A stretch of 64,000 nt of DNA from Nomia melanderi (taxonomy: Eukaryota; Arthropoda; Insecta; Hymenoptera; Halictidae): NCBI RefSeq assembly GCF_051020985.1, contig NW_027475141.1, positions 1,612,001 through 1,676,000 of the forward strand, read 5' to 3'. The notes beneath the pieces were generated by a model, which was not told where the DNA came from, made no database searches, and saw only the letters and a list, made by a program, of their open reading frames with translations. Shown here piece by piece: positions 11,887 to 25,663 of this stretch (its first letter is position 1; the number at the start of each line of letters is the position of its first letter). A program made the translations under genes and the position numbers.

Positions 11887-12369
11887 TGGATTTTCACCTG
11901 ACCCTGAGTGTCCGGCCCCATGAGTCGGTGGTTTTCTCGGCCCCTGGTGGTCCGAGGTCGTTTCCGCTGCCCAGATTCATGCGCCAGGGCATCCTACGGA
12001 CAGTGCACTTTGATTTATTGCGCTATCTGTAATAGCACCCGAGATATCACCAGATATATACTGGATTTTTCCCTGACCCTGAGTGTCCGGCCCCATGTGT
12101 CGGTGGTTTTCTCTGACCCTGGTGGTCCGAGGTCGTTCCCGCTGCCCAGATTCATGCGCCAGGGCCTCCTACGGACAGTGCACTTTGATTTATTGCGATA
12201 TCTCTAATAGCACCCGAGATATCACCAGATATATATTGGATTTTCCCCTGACCCTGAGTGTCCGGCCCCATGAGTCGGTGGTTTTCTCGGACCCTGGTGG
12301 TCCGAGGTCGTTCCCGCTGCACAGATGCACGCGCCAGGGCCTCCTGCAGATAATTCACTTTGCTTTATT
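11887..12369. repeat. Three related monomers linking two duplication blocks
   Basis: Successive monomers with GAGTCGGTGG, TGTGTCGGTGG (CTCTGACCCTGG) and GAGTCGGTGG (CTCGGACCCTGG), all with CTGCCCAGATTC or GCACAGATGCACGC. They resemble 5,430-5,730 and 8,230-8,500, that is, the CTCGGACC-carrying subfamily. No internal longer period. Confidence 0.7.
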
Positions 12370-14825
12370 GCGCTATCTCTAATAGCACCCGAGATATCAC
12401 CAGATATATATTGGATTTTCCCCTGACCCTGAGTGTCCAGCGCCATGAGACGGTGGTTTTCTCGGCCCCTGGTGGTCCGAGATCGCTCCCGCTGCACAGA
12501 TTCATGCGCCAGGGCCTCCTACAGACAATGCACTTTGATTTATTGCGCTATCTGCAATAGCACCCGAGATAATACCAGATATATATTGGATTTTTCTCTG
12601 TCCCTGCCAGTCCGGCCCCATGAGACGGCGATTTTCTCGGCCCCTGGTAGTCCAAGGTCGTTCCCGCTGCACAGATTCATGCGCGAGGGCCTCCTGCAGA
12701 CAATGCACTTTGATTTATTATGCTATCTCTAATAGCACCCGAGATATCACCAGATATATATTGGATTTTTCCCTGACCCTGAGTGTCCGGCCCCATGAGA
12801 CGGTAGTTTTCTCGGCCCCTGGTGGTCCGAGGTCGTTCCCGCTGCACAGATTCATGCGCTAGGGCCTCCTGCAGACAATGCACTTTGATTTATTACGCTA
12901 TCTGTAATTGCACCCGAGATATTAGCAGATATATATTGGATTTTCCCCTGACCCTGAGTGTCCGGCCCCATGAGACGGTGGTTTTCTCGGCCTATGGTGG
13001 TCCGAGGTCGATCCCGGTGCACAGATTCATGCGTCAGGGCCTCCTATAGATTATTCACTTTGGTTTATTCCCCTATCACTAATAGCACCCGAGATATCAC
13101 CAGATATATATTGTATTTTTCCCTGACCCTGACAGTCCGGCCCCATGTGTCGGTGGTTTTCTCGGCCCCTGGTGGTCGGAGGTCGTTCTCGCTGCACAGA
13201 TTTATGCACCAGGGCCGCCTGCAGATAATTCACTTTGGTTTAGTGCGCTATCTGTAACAGCACCCGAAATATCCCCAGATATATATTGAATTTTTCCCCG
13301 ACCCTGAGTGTCCGGCCCCATGTATCGGTGGTTTTCTCGGCCCCTGGTATTCCGAGGTCGATCCCGCTGCACAGATTCATGCGCCAGGGCCTCCTACAGA
13401 AAATGCAGTTTGATTTATTGCGCTATCTGTAATAGAACCCGAGATATCACTAGATATATATTGGATTTCCCTTGACCCTGACAGTCCGGCCCCACGAGAC
13501 GGTAGTTTTCTCGGCCCCTGGTGGTCCGAGGTCGATCCCGCTGCACAGATTCATGCGCCAGGGCCGCCTGCAGATAATTCACTTTGGTTTAGTGCGCTAT
13601 CTGTAAGGGCACCTGAGATATCACCAGATATATATTGAATTTTTCCCCGACCCTGAGTGTCCGGCCCCATGTATCGGTGGTTTTCTCGGCCCCTGGTATT
13701 CCGAGGTCGATCCCGCTGCACAGATTCATGCGACAGGGCCTCCTACAGACAATGCCCTTTGATTTATTGCGCTATCTGTAATAGCACCCGAGATATCACC
13801 AGATATATATTGGATTTTTCCCTGACCCTGAGTGTCCGACCCCATGAGACGGTGGTTTTCTCGGCCCCTGGTGGTCCGAGGTCGTTCTCGCTGCACAGAT
13901 TTATGCGCCAGGGCCGCCTGCAGATAATTCACTTTGGTTTAGTGCGCTATCTCTAATAGCACCCGAGATATCACCAGATATATATTGGATTTTCCCCTGA
14001 CCCTGAGTGTCCAGCGCCATGAGACGGTGGTTTTCTCGGCCCCTGGTGGTCCGAGATCGCTCCCGCTGCACAGATTCATGCGCCAGGGCCTCCTACAGAC
14101 AATGCACTTTGATTTATTGCGCTATCTGCAATAGCACCCGAGATATCACCAGATATATATTGGATTTTTCCCTGTCCCTGCCAGTCCGGCCCCATGAGAC
14201 GGCGATTTTCTCGGCCCCTGGTAGTCCAAGGTCGTTCCCGCTGCACAGATTCATGCGCGAGGGCCTCCTGCAGACAATGCACTTTGATTTATTATGCTAT
14301 CTCTAATAGCACCCGAGATATCACCAGATATATATTGGATTTTTCCCTGACCCTGAGTGTCCGGCCCCATGAGACGGTAGTTTTCTCGGCCCCTGGTGGT
14401 CCGAGGTCGTTCCCGCTGCACAGATTCATGCGCTAGGGCCTCCTGCAGACAATGCACTTTGATTTATTACGCTATCTGTAATAGCACCCGAGATATCAGC
14501 AGATATATATTGGATTTTCCCCTGACCCTGAGTGTCCGGCCCCATGAGACGGTGGTTTTCTCGGCCTATGGTGGTCCGAGGTCGATCCCGGTGCACAGAT
14601 TCATGCGTCAGGGCCTCCTATAGATTATTCACTTTGGTTTATTCCCCTATCTCTAATAGCACCCGAGATATCACCAGATATATATTGTATTTTTCCCTGA
14701 CCCTGACAGTCCGGCCCCATGTGTCGGTGATTTTCTCGGCCCCTGGTGGTCCGAGGTCGTTCTCGCTGCACAGATTTATGCGCCAGGGCCGCCTGCAGAT
14801 AATTCACTTTGGTTTAGTGCGCTAT
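12370..14825. repeat. 9-monomer duplication, period 1,574 bp
   Basis: 12,370-13,250 recurs at 13,944-14,825. Shared markers in order: GTGTCCAGCGCCATG, CCTGTCCCTGCCAGTCCGG with GAGACGGCGATTTTC and GTAGTCCAAGG, GCGCTAGGGCC, GGCCTATGGTGG with ATCCCGGTGC and CTCCTATAGATTATTCAC, and ATATTGTATTTTTCCC. Between the copies (13,251-13,943) lie four monomers of the TGAATTTTTCCCCGACC / TGTATCGG type, including GTAAGGGCACCTGAG and GTATTCCGAGG, which recur around 15.5 and 17 kb. The sub-family switches here from GTCGTTCCC to GTCGATCCC and from CTGAGTGTCC to CTGACAGTCC. Confidence 0.85.
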
Positions 14826-17699
14826 CTCTAATAGCACCCGAGATATCACCAGATATATATTGGATTTTTCCCTGACCCTGAGTGTCCGACCCCATGAGAC
14901 GGTGGTTTTCTCGGCCCTTGGTATTCCGAGGTCGATCCCGCTGCACAGATTCATGCGCCAGGGCCTCCTACAGAAAATGCAGTTTGATTTATTGCGCTAT
15001 CTGTAATAGCACCCGAGATATCACTAGATATATATGGGATTTCCCCTGACCCTGACAGTCCGGCCCCATGAGACGGTAGTTTTCTCGGCCCCTGGTGGTC
15101 CGCGGTCGATCCCGCTGCACAGATTCATGCGCCAGGGCCTCCTACAGACAATGCAATTTGATTCATTGCGCTATCTGTAATAGCACCCGAGATATCACCA
15201 GATATTTATTGGATTTTCCCCTGACCCTAATTGTCCGGCCCCATGTGTCGGTGGTTTTCTCGGCCCTTGGTGGTCCTAGGTCGATCCCGCTGCACAGATT
15301 CATGCGCCAGGGCCTCCTACAGAAAATGCAGTTTGATTTATTGCGCTATCTGTAATAGAACCCGAGATATCACTAGATATATATTGGATTTCCCCTGACC
15401 CTGACAGTCCGGCCCCACGAGACGGTAGTTTTCTCGGCCCCTGGTGGTCCGAGGTCGATCCCGCTGCACAGATTCATGCGCCAGGGCCGCCTGCAGATAA
15501 TTCACTTTGGTTTAGTGCGCTATCTGTAAGGGCACCTGAGATATCACCAGATATATATTGAATTTTTCCCCGACCCTGAGTGTCCGGCCCCATGTATCGG
15601 TGGTTTTCTCGGCCCCTGGTATTCCGAGGTCGATCCCGCTGCACAGATTCATGCGACAGGGCCTCCTACAGACAATGCCCTTTGATTTATTGCGCTATCT
15701 GTAATAGCACCCGAGATATCACCAGATATATATTGGATTTTTCCCTGACCCTGAGTGTCCGACCCCATGAGACGGTGGTTTTCTCGGCCCCTGGTGGTCC
15801 GAGGTCGTTCTCGCTGCACAGATTTATGCGCCAGGGCCGCCTGCAGATAATTCACTTTGGTTTAGTGCGCTATCTGTAACAGCACCCGAGATATCCCCAG
15901 ATATATATTGAATTTTTCCCCGACCCTGAGTGTCCGGCCCCATGTGTCGGTGGTTTTCTCGGCCCCTGGTGGTCCGAGGTCGATCCCGCTGCACAGATTC
16001 ATGCGCCAGGGCCTCCTACAGACAATGCACTTTGATTTATTGCGCTATCTGTAATAGCACCCGAGATATCACCAGATATATATTGGACTTTTCCCTGACC
16101 CTGACAGTTCGGCCCCATGCGACGGTGATTTTCTCGGCCCCTGGTGGTCCGAGGTCGTTCCCGCTGCACAGACTCATGCGCCACGGCCTCCTACAGACAA
16201 TGCACTTTGATTTATTGCGCTATCTGTAATAGCACCCGAGATATCACTAGATATATATTGGATTTCCCCTGACCCTGACAGTCCGGCCCCATGAGACGGT
16301 AGTTTTCTCGGCCCCTGGTGGTCCGAGGTCGATCCGGCTGCACAGATTCATGCGCCAGGGCCTCCTGCAGACAATGCACTTTGATTTATTGCGCTATCTG
16401 TAATAGCACCCGAGATATCACTAGATATATATGGGATTTCCCCTGACCCTGACAGTCCGGCCCCATGAGACGGTAGTTTTCTCGGCCCCTGGTGGTCCGC
16501 GGTCGATCCCGCTGCACAGATTCATGCGCCAGGGCCTCCTACAGACAATGCAATTTGATTCATTGCGCTATCTGTAATAGCACCCGAGATATCACCAGAT
16601 ATTTATTGGATTTTCCCCTGACCCTAATTGTCCGGCCCCATGTGTCGGTGGTTTTCTCGGCCCCTGGTGGTCCTAGGTCGATCCCGCTGCACAGATTCAT
16701 GCGCCAGGGCCTCCTACAGAAAATGCAGTTTGATTTATTGCGCTATCTGTAATAGAACCCGAGATATCACTAGATATATATTGGATTTCCCCTGACCCTG
16801 ACAGTCCGGCCCCACGAGACGGTAGTTTTCTCGGCCCCTGGTGGTCCGAGGTCGATCCCGCTGCACAGATTCATGCGCCAGGGCCGCCTGCAGATAATTC
16901 ACTTTGGTTTAGTGCGCTATCTGTAAGGGCACCTGAGATATCACCAGATATATATTGAATTTTTCCCCGACCCTGAGTGTCCGGCCCCATGTATCGGTGG
17001 TTTTCTCGGCCCCTGGTGGTCCGAGGTCGATCCCGCTGCACAGATTCCTGCGCCTGGGCCTCCTGCAGATAATTCACTTTGGTTTAGTGCGCTATCTGTA
17101 AGGGCACCCGAGATATCACCAGATATATATTGAATTTTTCCCCGACCCTGAGTGTCCGGCCCCATGTATCGGTGGTTTTCTCGGCCCCTGGTATTCCGAG
17201 GTCGATCCCGCTGCACAGATTCATGCGACTGGGCCTCCTACAGACAATGCCCTTTGATTTATTGCGCTATCTGTAATAGCACCCGAGATATCACCAGATA
17301 TATATTGGATTTTTCCCTGACCCTGAGTGTCCGACCCCATGAGACGGTGGTTTTCTCGGCCCCTGGTGGTCGGAGGTCGTTCTCGCTGCACAGGTTTATG
17401 CACCAGGGCCGCCTGCAGATAATTCACTTTGGCTTAGTGCGCTATCTGTAACAGCACCCGAGATATCCCCAGATATATATTGAATTTTTCCCCGACCCTG
17501 AGTGTCCGGCCCCATGTGTCGGTGGTTTTCTCGGCCCTTGGTATTCCGAGGTCGATCCCGCTGCACAGATTCATGCGCCAGGGCCTCCTACAGAAAATGC
17601 ACTTTGATTTATTGCGCTATCTGTAATAGCACCCGAGATATCACCAGATATATATTGGACTTTTCCCTGACCCTGACAGTTCGGCCCCATGAGACGGTG
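14826..17699. repeat. Overlapping 8- and 9-monomer duplications
   Basis: Two periods are superimposed. About 14,990-15,621 recurs at 16,387-17,018 with an offset of 1,397 bases; markers are ATATATGGGATTTCCCC, GTGGTCCGCGGTCG, AGATATTTATTGG and CTAATTGTCCGG. About 15,540-16,382 recurs at 17,112-17,954 with an offset of 1,572; markers are TGTATCGG with GTATTCCGAGG, CAATGCCCTTTG, GTCCGACCCC with GTTCTCGCTGC, GTAACAGCACC with GATATCCCC, and GACAGTTCGGCC. Spacings just under 1,400 and 1,575 reflect 1-bp-short monomers with TTGGATTTCCCCTG. The earlier 13,430-13,940 stretch matches 15,353-15,863 at an offset of 1,923 (11 monomers). Confidence 0.82.
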
Positions 17700-19582
17700 A
17701 TTTTCTCGGCCCCTGGTGGTCCGAGGTCGTTCCCGCTGCACAGATTCATGCGCCACGGCCTCCTACAGACAATGCACTTTGATTTATTGCGCTATCTGTA
17801 ATAGCACCCGAGATATCACTAGATATATATTGGATTTCCCCTGACCCTGACAGTCCGGCCCCATGAGACGGTAGTTTTCTCGGCCCCTGGTGGTCCGAGG
17901 TCGATCCGGCTGCACAGATTCATGCGCCAGGGCCTCCTGCAGACAATGCACTTTGGTTTATTATGCTATCTCTAATGGCACCCTTGATATCACCAGATAT
18001 ATATTGGATTTTTCCCTGACCCTGACAGTCCGGCCCCATGAGACGGTGATTTTCTCGGCCACTGGTAGTCCGAGGTCGATCCCGCTGCACAGATTCATGC
18101 GCCAGGGCCTCCTACAGACAATGCACTTTGATTTATTGCGCTACCTGTAATAGCACCCGAGATATCACCAGATATATATTGGATTTCCCCTGACCCTAAC
18201 AGTCCGGCCTCATGAGAAGGTAGTTTTCTCGGCCCCTGGTGGTCCGAGGTCGATCCCGCTGCACAGATTCATGCGCCAGGGCCTCCTGCAGATAATTCAC
18301 TTTGGTTTATTGCGCTATCTCTAATAGCACCCGAGATATCACCAGATATATATTGGATTTTTCCCTGACCCTGAGTGTCCGGCCCCATGAGACGGTAGTT
18401 TTCTCGGCCCCTGGTGGTCCGAGGTTGTTCCCGCTGGACAGATACATGTTCCAGGGCCTCCTGCAGATAATTCACTTTGGTTTATTGCGCTATCTCTAAT
18501 AGCACCCGAGATATCACCAGATATATATTGGATTTATCCCTGACCCTGTGTGTCCGACTCCATGAGACGGTGGTTTTCTCGGCCCCTGGTGGTCCGAGGT
18601 CGTTCTCGCTGCACAGATTCATGCGCCAAGGCCTCGTGCAGACAACGCACCTTGGTTTATTATGCTATATCTAATAGCACCCGAGATATCACCAGATATA
18701 TATTGGATTTCCCCTGACCCTGACAGTCCGGTCCCATGAGACGGTAGTTTTCTCGGCCCCTGGTGGTCCGAGGTCGTTCCCGCTGCACAGATTCATGCGC
18801 CACGGCCTCCTACAGACAATGCACTTTGATTTATTGCGCTATCTGTAATAGCACCCGAGATATCACTAGATATATATTGGATTTCCCCTGACCCTGACAG
18901 TCCGGCCCCATGAGACGGTAGTTTTCTCGGCCCCTGGTGGTCCGAGGTCGATCCGGCTGCACAGATTCATGCGCCAGGGCCTCCTGCAGACAATGCACTT
19001 TGGTTTATTATGCTATCACTAATGGCACCCTTGATATCACCAGATATATATTGGATTTTTCCCTGACCCTGACAGCCCGGCCCCATGAGACGGTGATTTT
19101 CTCGGCCACTGGTAGTCCGAGGTCGATCCCGCTGCACAGATTCATGCGCCAGGGCCTCCTACAGACAATGCACTTTGATTTATTGCGCTACCTATAATAG
19201 CACCCGAGATATCACCAGATATATATTGGATTTCCCCTGACCCTAACAGTCCGGCCTCATGAGAAGGTAGTTTTCTCGGCCCCTGGTGGTCCGAGGTCGA
19301 TCCCGCTGCACAGATTCATGCGCCAGGGCCTCCTGCAGATAATTCACTTTGGTTTATTGCGCTATCTCTAATAGCACCCGAGATATCACCAGATATATAT
19401 TGGATTTTTCCCTGACCCTGAGTGTCCGGCCCCATGAGACGGTAGTTTTCTCGGCCCCTGGTGGTCCGAGGTCGTTCCCGCTGCACAGATACATGTTCCA
19501 GGGCCTCCTGCAGATAATTCACTTTGGTTTATTGCGCTATCTCTAATAGCACCCGAGATATCACCAGATATATATTGGATTT
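17700..19582. repeat. 6-monomer duplication, period 1,047 bp
   Basis: 17,700-18,535 recurs at 18,747-19,582. Markers in order: GCGCCACGGCC, GATCCGGCTGC, TTATTATGCTATC followed by ATGGCACCCTTGATATC, GGCCACTGGTAGTCC, CCTAACAGTCCGGCCTCATG with GAGAAGGTAG, and ACAGATACATGTTCC. The unusual ATGGCACCCTTGATATC monomer is seen a third time at about 21,470, so that monomer has been copied further. Spacing below 1,050 again reflects the short TTGGATTTCCCC monomers. Confidence 0.85.
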
Positions 19583-22500
19583 TTCCCTGACCCTGACAGT
19601 CCGGCCCCATGAGACGGTTGTTTTCTCGGCCCCTGGTGGTCCGAGGTCGTTCCCGCTGCACAGATTCATGCGCCAGGGCCGCCTGCAGATAATTCACTTT
19701 GGTTTAGTGCGCTATCTGTAAGGGCACCCGAGATATCACCAGATATATATTGAATTTTTCCCCGACCCTGAGTGTCCGGCCCCATGTATCGGTGGTTTTC
19801 TCGGCCCCTGGTATTCCGAGGTCGATACCGCTGCACAGATTCATGTGACAGTGCCTCCTACAGACAATGCCCTTTGATTTATTGCGCTATCTGTAATAGC
19901 ACCCGAGATATCACCAGATATATATTGGATTTTCCCTGACCCTGAGTGTCCGACCCCATGAGACGGTGGTTTTCTCGGCCCCTGGTGGTCGGAGGTCGTT
20001 CTCGCTGCACAGATTTATGCACCAGGGCCGCCTGCAGATAATTCACTTTGGTTTAGTGCGCTATCTGTAACAGCACCGGAGATATCCCCAGATATATATT
20101 GAATTTTTCCCCGACCCTGAGTGTCCGGCCCCATGTGTCGGTGGTTTTCTCGGCCCCTGGTATTCCGAGGTCGATCCCGCTGCACAGATTCATGCGCCAG
20201 GGCCTCCTACAGAAAATGCAGTTTGATTTATTGCGCTATCTGTAATAGCACCCGAGATATCACTAGATATATATGGGATTTCCCCTGACCCTGACAGTCC
20301 GGCCCCATGAGACGGTAGTTTTCTCGGCCCCTGGTGGTCCGCGGTCGATCCCGCTGCACAGATTCATGCGCCAGGGCCTCCTACAGACAATGCAATTTGA
20401 TTCATTGCGCTATCTGGAATAGCACCCGAGATATCACCAGATATATATTGGATTTTTCCCTGACCCTGAGTGTCCGACCCCATGAGACGGTGGTTTTCTC
20501 GGCCCCTGGTGGTCCGAGGTCGTTCTCGCTGCACAGATTTATGCGCCAGGGCCGCCTGCAGATAATTCACTTTGGTTTAGTGCGCTATCTGTAACAGCAC
20601 CCGAGATATCCCCAGATATATATCGAATTTTTCCCCGACTCTGAGTGTCCGGCCCCATGTGTCGGTGGTTTTCTCGGCCCCTGGTGGTCCGAGGTCGATC
20701 CCGCTGCACAGATTCATGCGCCAGGGCCTCCTACAGACAATGCACTTTGATTTATTGCGCTATCTGTAATAGCACCCGAGATATCACCAGATATATATTG
20801 GACTTTTCCCAGACCCTGACAGTTCGGCCCCATGAGACGGTGATTTTCTCGGCCCCTGGTGGTCCGAGGTCGTTCCCGCTGCACAGATTCATGCGCCACG
20901 GCCTCCTACAGACAATGCACTTTGATTTATTGCGCTATCTGGAATAGCACCCGAGATATCACCAGATATATATTGGATTTTTCCCTGACCCTGAGTGTCC
21001 GACCCCATGAGACGGTAGTTTTCTCGGCCCCTGGTGGTCCGCGGTCGATCCCGCTGCACAGATTCATGCGCCAGGGCCTCCTACAGACAATGCACTTTGA
21101 TTCATTGCGCTATCTGCAATAGCACCCGAGATATCACCAGATATATATTGGATTTTCCCCTGACCCTGATTTTCCGGCCCCATGTGTCGGTGGTTTTGTC
21201 GGCCACTGGTGGTCCGAGGTCGATCCCCCTGCACAGATTCATGCGCCAGGGCCTCCTACAGAAAATGCAGTTTGATTTATTGCGCTATCTGTAATAGCAC
21301 CCAAGATATCACTAGATATATATTGGATTTCCCCTGACCCTGACAGTCCGGCCCCATGAGACGGTAGTTTTCTCGGCCCCTGGTGGTCCGAGGTCGATCC
21401 GGCTGCACAGATTCATGCGCCAGGGCCTCCTGCAGACAATGCACTTTGGTTTATTATGCTATCTCTAATGGCACCCTTGATATCACCAGATATATATTGG
21501 ATTTTTCCCTGACCCTGACAATCCGGCCCCATGAGACGGTAGTTTTCTCGGACCCTAGTGGTCCGAGGGCGATCCCGCTGCACAGATTCATGCGCCAGGG
21601 CCTCCTACAGAAAATGCACCTTGGTTTATTATGCTATCTCTATTAGCACCCGAGATATCACCAGATATATATTGGAGTTTTCCCTGACCCTGACAGTCCG
21701 GCCCCATGAGACGGTGATTTTCTCGGCCCCTGGTGGTCCGAGCTCGATCCCGCTGCACAGATTCATGCGCCAGGGCCTCCTACAGACAATGCACTTTGAT
21801 TTATTGCGCTATCTGTAATAGCACCCGAGATATCACCAGATATATATAGGATTTTCCCCTGACACTGAGTGTCCGGCCCCATGAGACGGTGGTTTTCTCG
21901 GCCCCTGGTGGTCCGAGGTCGATCCCATTGAACAGTTTTATGCGCCAGGGATTCCTGCAGACAATTCACTTTGGTTTATTGCGCTATCTGTAATAGCACC
22001 CGAGATATCACCAGATATATATTGGATTTTTCCCTGACCCTGAGTGCCCGGCCCCATGTGTCGATGGTTTTCTCGGTCCCTCGTGGTCCGAGGTCGATCC
22101 CGCTGTACAGATTTATGCGCCAGGGATTCCTGCAGACAATTCACTTTGGTTTATTGCGCTATCTGTAATAGCACCCGAGATATCACCAGATATATATTGG
22201 ATTTTCCCCTGACCCTGAGTGTCCGGCCCCATGAGACGGTGGTTTTCTAGGCCCCTGGTGGTCCGAGGTCGATCCCGCTGCACAGATTCATGCGCCAGGG
22301 CCTCCTACAGAAAATGCAGTTTGATTTATTGCGCTATCTGTAATAGCACCCGAGATATCACTAGATATATATTGGATTTCCCCTGACCCTGACAGTCCGG
22401 CCCCATGAGACGGTAGTTTTCTCGGCCCCTAGTGGTCCGAGGGCGATCCCGCTGCACAGATTCATGCGCCAGGGCCTCCTACAGAAAATGCAGTTTGATT

Positions 22501-23194
22501 TATTGCGCTATCTGTAATAGCACCCGAGATATCACTAGATATATATTGGATTTCCCCTGACCACGACAGTCCGGCCCCATGAGACGGTAGTTTTCTCGGC
22601 CCCTGGTGGTCCGAGGTCGATCCCGCTGCAGAGATTCATGCGCCAGGGCCCCCTGCAGATAATTCACTTTGGTTTAGTGCGCTGTCTGTAATAGCACCCG
22701 AGATATCACCAGATATATATTGGATTTTTCCCTGACCCTGACAGTCCGGCCTCATGAGATAGTGATTTTCTCAGCCCCTGGGGGTCTGAGGTCGATCCCG
22801 CTGCACAGATTCATGCGCCAGGGCCTCCCACAGACAATGCACTTTGATTTATTGCGCTATCTGTAATAGCACCCGAGATATCACCAGATATATATTGGAT
22901 TTTTCCCTGACCCTGAGTGTCCCACCCCATGAGACGGTGGTTCTCTCGGCCCCTGCTGGTCCGAGGTCGTTCCCGCTGCACAGATTCATGCGTCAGTGCC
23001 TCCTACAGACAATGCACTTTGGTTTATTGCGCTATCTCTAATAGCACCCGAGATATCACCAGATATATATTGGATTTTTCCTTGACCCTGACAGTGCGGC
23101 CCCATGAGACGGTGATTTTCTCGGCCCCTGGTGGTCCGAGGTCGTTCCCACTGCACAGTTTCATGCGATAGGGCCTCCTGCAGACAATGCACTT
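19583..23194. repeat. Heterogeneous monomers dominated by GATC and ACAG variants
   Basis: About twenty monomers. From 19,730 to about 20,270 they reproduce the TGTATCGG / GTATTCCGAGG / GATATCCCC series of 17.1-17.6 kb. 20,334 onward repeats the GTGGTCCGCGGTCG monomer of 15,095 and 16,492. 21,383 onward repeats the 17,890 monomer. Monomers at about 21,890 and 22,070 belong to the HOR E family (ATGCGCCAGGGATTCCTGC; the latter with TGTGTCGATGG and CTCGGTCCCTCG). No regular long period emerges by reading. Most monomers here carry GTCGATCCC and many CTGACAGTCC. Confidence 0.75.
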
Positions 23195-25663
23195 TGATTT
23201 ATTGCGCTATCTCTAATAGCACCCGAGATATCACCAGATATATATTGGATTTATCCCTGACCCCGACAGTCCGACCCCATGAGACGGTGGTTTTCTCGGC
23301 CCCTGGTGGTCCGAGGCCGTTCCCGCTGTATAGATTCATGCGCCAGGGCCTCCTGCAGACAATGCACTTTGATTTATTGCGCTATCTGTAATAGCAGCCG
23401 AGATATCACCAGATTTATATTGGATTTTTCCCTGACCCTGTGTGTCCGACCCCATGAGACGGTGGTTTTCTCGGACCCTGGTGGTGCGAGGCCGTTCCCG
23501 CTGCACAGATTCATGCGCCAGGGCGTCCTGCAGACAATGCACTTTGATTTATTTCGCTATGTCTAATAGCACCCGAGATATCACCAGATACATATTGGAT
23601 TTTTCCCTGACCCTGACAGTCCGGCCCCACGAGACGGTGATTTTCTCGACCCCTGGAGGTCCGAGGTCTATCCCGCTGCACAGATTCGGCGCCAGGGCCT
23701 CCTACAGACAATGCACTTTGATTTATTGCGTTATCTCTAATAGCACCCGAGATATAACCAGATATATATTGGATTTTTCCTTGACCCTGACAGTCCGGCC
23801 CAATGTGTGGATGGTTTACTCGGTCCCTCGCGGTCCGAGGTCGATCCCGCTGCACAGATTCATACGCCGGGGCCTCCTATAAATAATTCACGTTGGTTTA
23901 TTGCGCTATCTCTAATAGCACCCGAGATATCACCCGATATATATTGAATTTTTCCCCGACCCTGAGTGTCCGGCCCCATGTGTCGGTGGATTTTTCGGCC
24001 CCTGGTGGTCCGAGGTCGATCCCGCTGCACAGATTCATGCGCCAGTGCCTCCTACAGACAATGCACTTTGATTTATTGCGCTATCTGTAATAGCACCCGA
24101 GATATCACCAGATATATATTGCATTTTTCCCTGACCCTGACACTCCGGCCCCATGAGACGGTGATTTTCTCGGCCCCTGGTGGTCCGAGGTCGAACCCGC
24201 TGCACAGATTCATGCGCCAGGGCCTCCTACAGAAAATGCAGTTTGATTTATTGCGCTATCTGTAATAGCACCCGAGATATATCTAGATATATATTGGATT
24301 TCCCCTGACCCTGACAGTCCGGCCCCATGAGACGCTAGTTTTCTCGGCCCCTGGTGGTCCGAGGTCGATCCCGCTGCACAGATTCATGCGCCAGGGCCTC
24401 CTACAGAAAATGCAGTTTGATTTATTGCGCTATCTGTAATAGCACCCGAGATATCACCAGATATATATTGGATTTATCCCTGACCCTGAGCGTCCGACCC
24501 CATGAGACGGTGGTTTTCTCGGCCCCTGGTGGTTGGAGGTCGTTCCTGCTGCACATATTCATGCGCCAGGGCTTCCTGCAGACAATTCACTTTGGTTTAT
24601 TGCGCTATCTGTAATAGGACGCGAGATATCACCAGATATATATTGGATTTTTCCTTGAACCTGACAGTCCGGCCCCATGTGTCTCTGATTTTCTCGGCCC
24701 CTGGTGGTCCGAGGTCGTTCCCGCTGCGCAGATTCATGCGCCAGGGCCCCCTGCAGATAATTCACTTTGGTTTAGTGCGCTGTCTGTAATAGCACCGAGA
24801 TATCACCAGATATATATTGGATTTATCCCTGACCCCGACAGTCCGACCCCATGAGACGGTGGTTTTCTCGGCCCCTGGTGGTCCGAGGTCGTTCCCGCTG
24901 TACAGATTCATGCGCCAGGGCCTCCTGCAGACAATGCACTTTGATTTATTGCGCTATCTGTAATAGCAGCCGAGATATCACCAGATTTATATTGGATTTT
25001 TCCCTGACCCTGTGTGTCCGACCCCATGCGACGGTGGTTTTCTCAGCCCCTGGTGGTGCGAGGCCGTTCCCGCTGCACAGATTCATACGCCGGGGCCTCC
25101 TATAAATAATTCACTTTGGTTTATTGCGCTATCTCTAATAGCACCCGAGATATCACCAGATATATATTGAATTTTTCCCCGACCCTGAGTGTCCGGCCCC
25201 ATGTGTGGGTGGATTTCTCGGCCCCTGGTGGTCCGAGGTCGATCCCGCTGCACAGATTCATGCGCCAGGGCCTCCAACAGACAATGCACTTTGATTTATT
25301 GCGCTATCAGTAATAGCACCCGAGATATCACCAGATATATATTGGATTTATCCCTGACCCTGACAGTCCGGCCCCATGAGACGATAGTTTTCTCGGACCC
25401 TGGTGGTCGGAGGTTGTTCCCGCTGCACAGATTCATGCGCCAGGGCTTCCTGCAGACAATTCACTTTGGTTTATTGCGCTATCTGTAATAGCACGCGAGA
25501 TATTACCAGATATATATTGGATTTTTCCTTGAACCTGACAGTCCGGCCCCATGTGTCTGTGGTTTTCTCGGCCCCTGGTGGTCCGAGGTCGTTCCCGCTG
25601 CGCAGATTCATGCGCCAGGGCCCCCTGCAAATAATTCACTTTGGTTTAGTGCGCTGTCTGTAA
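23195..25663. repeat. Overlapping 9-, 7- and 5-monomer duplications
   Basis: About 23,220-23,530 matches 24,795-25,080 at an offset of 1,572 bases (markers CCCCGACAGTCCGACC, AGCAGCCGAGATATC, CAGATTTATATTGG, CCTGTGTGTCCGACC, GGTGCGAGGCCG). Then 23,859 onward matches 25,083 onward at about 1,223 (ATTCATACGCCGGGGCC, CCTATAAATAATTCAC). Monomers with TCCTTGAACCTGACAG recur at about 24,650 and 25,525, 874 apart. A monomer at about 23,680 is shortened by one base (CAGATTCGGCGCC). The AGCAGCCGAGATATC monomer reappears far away at about 29,863. Confidence 0.78.
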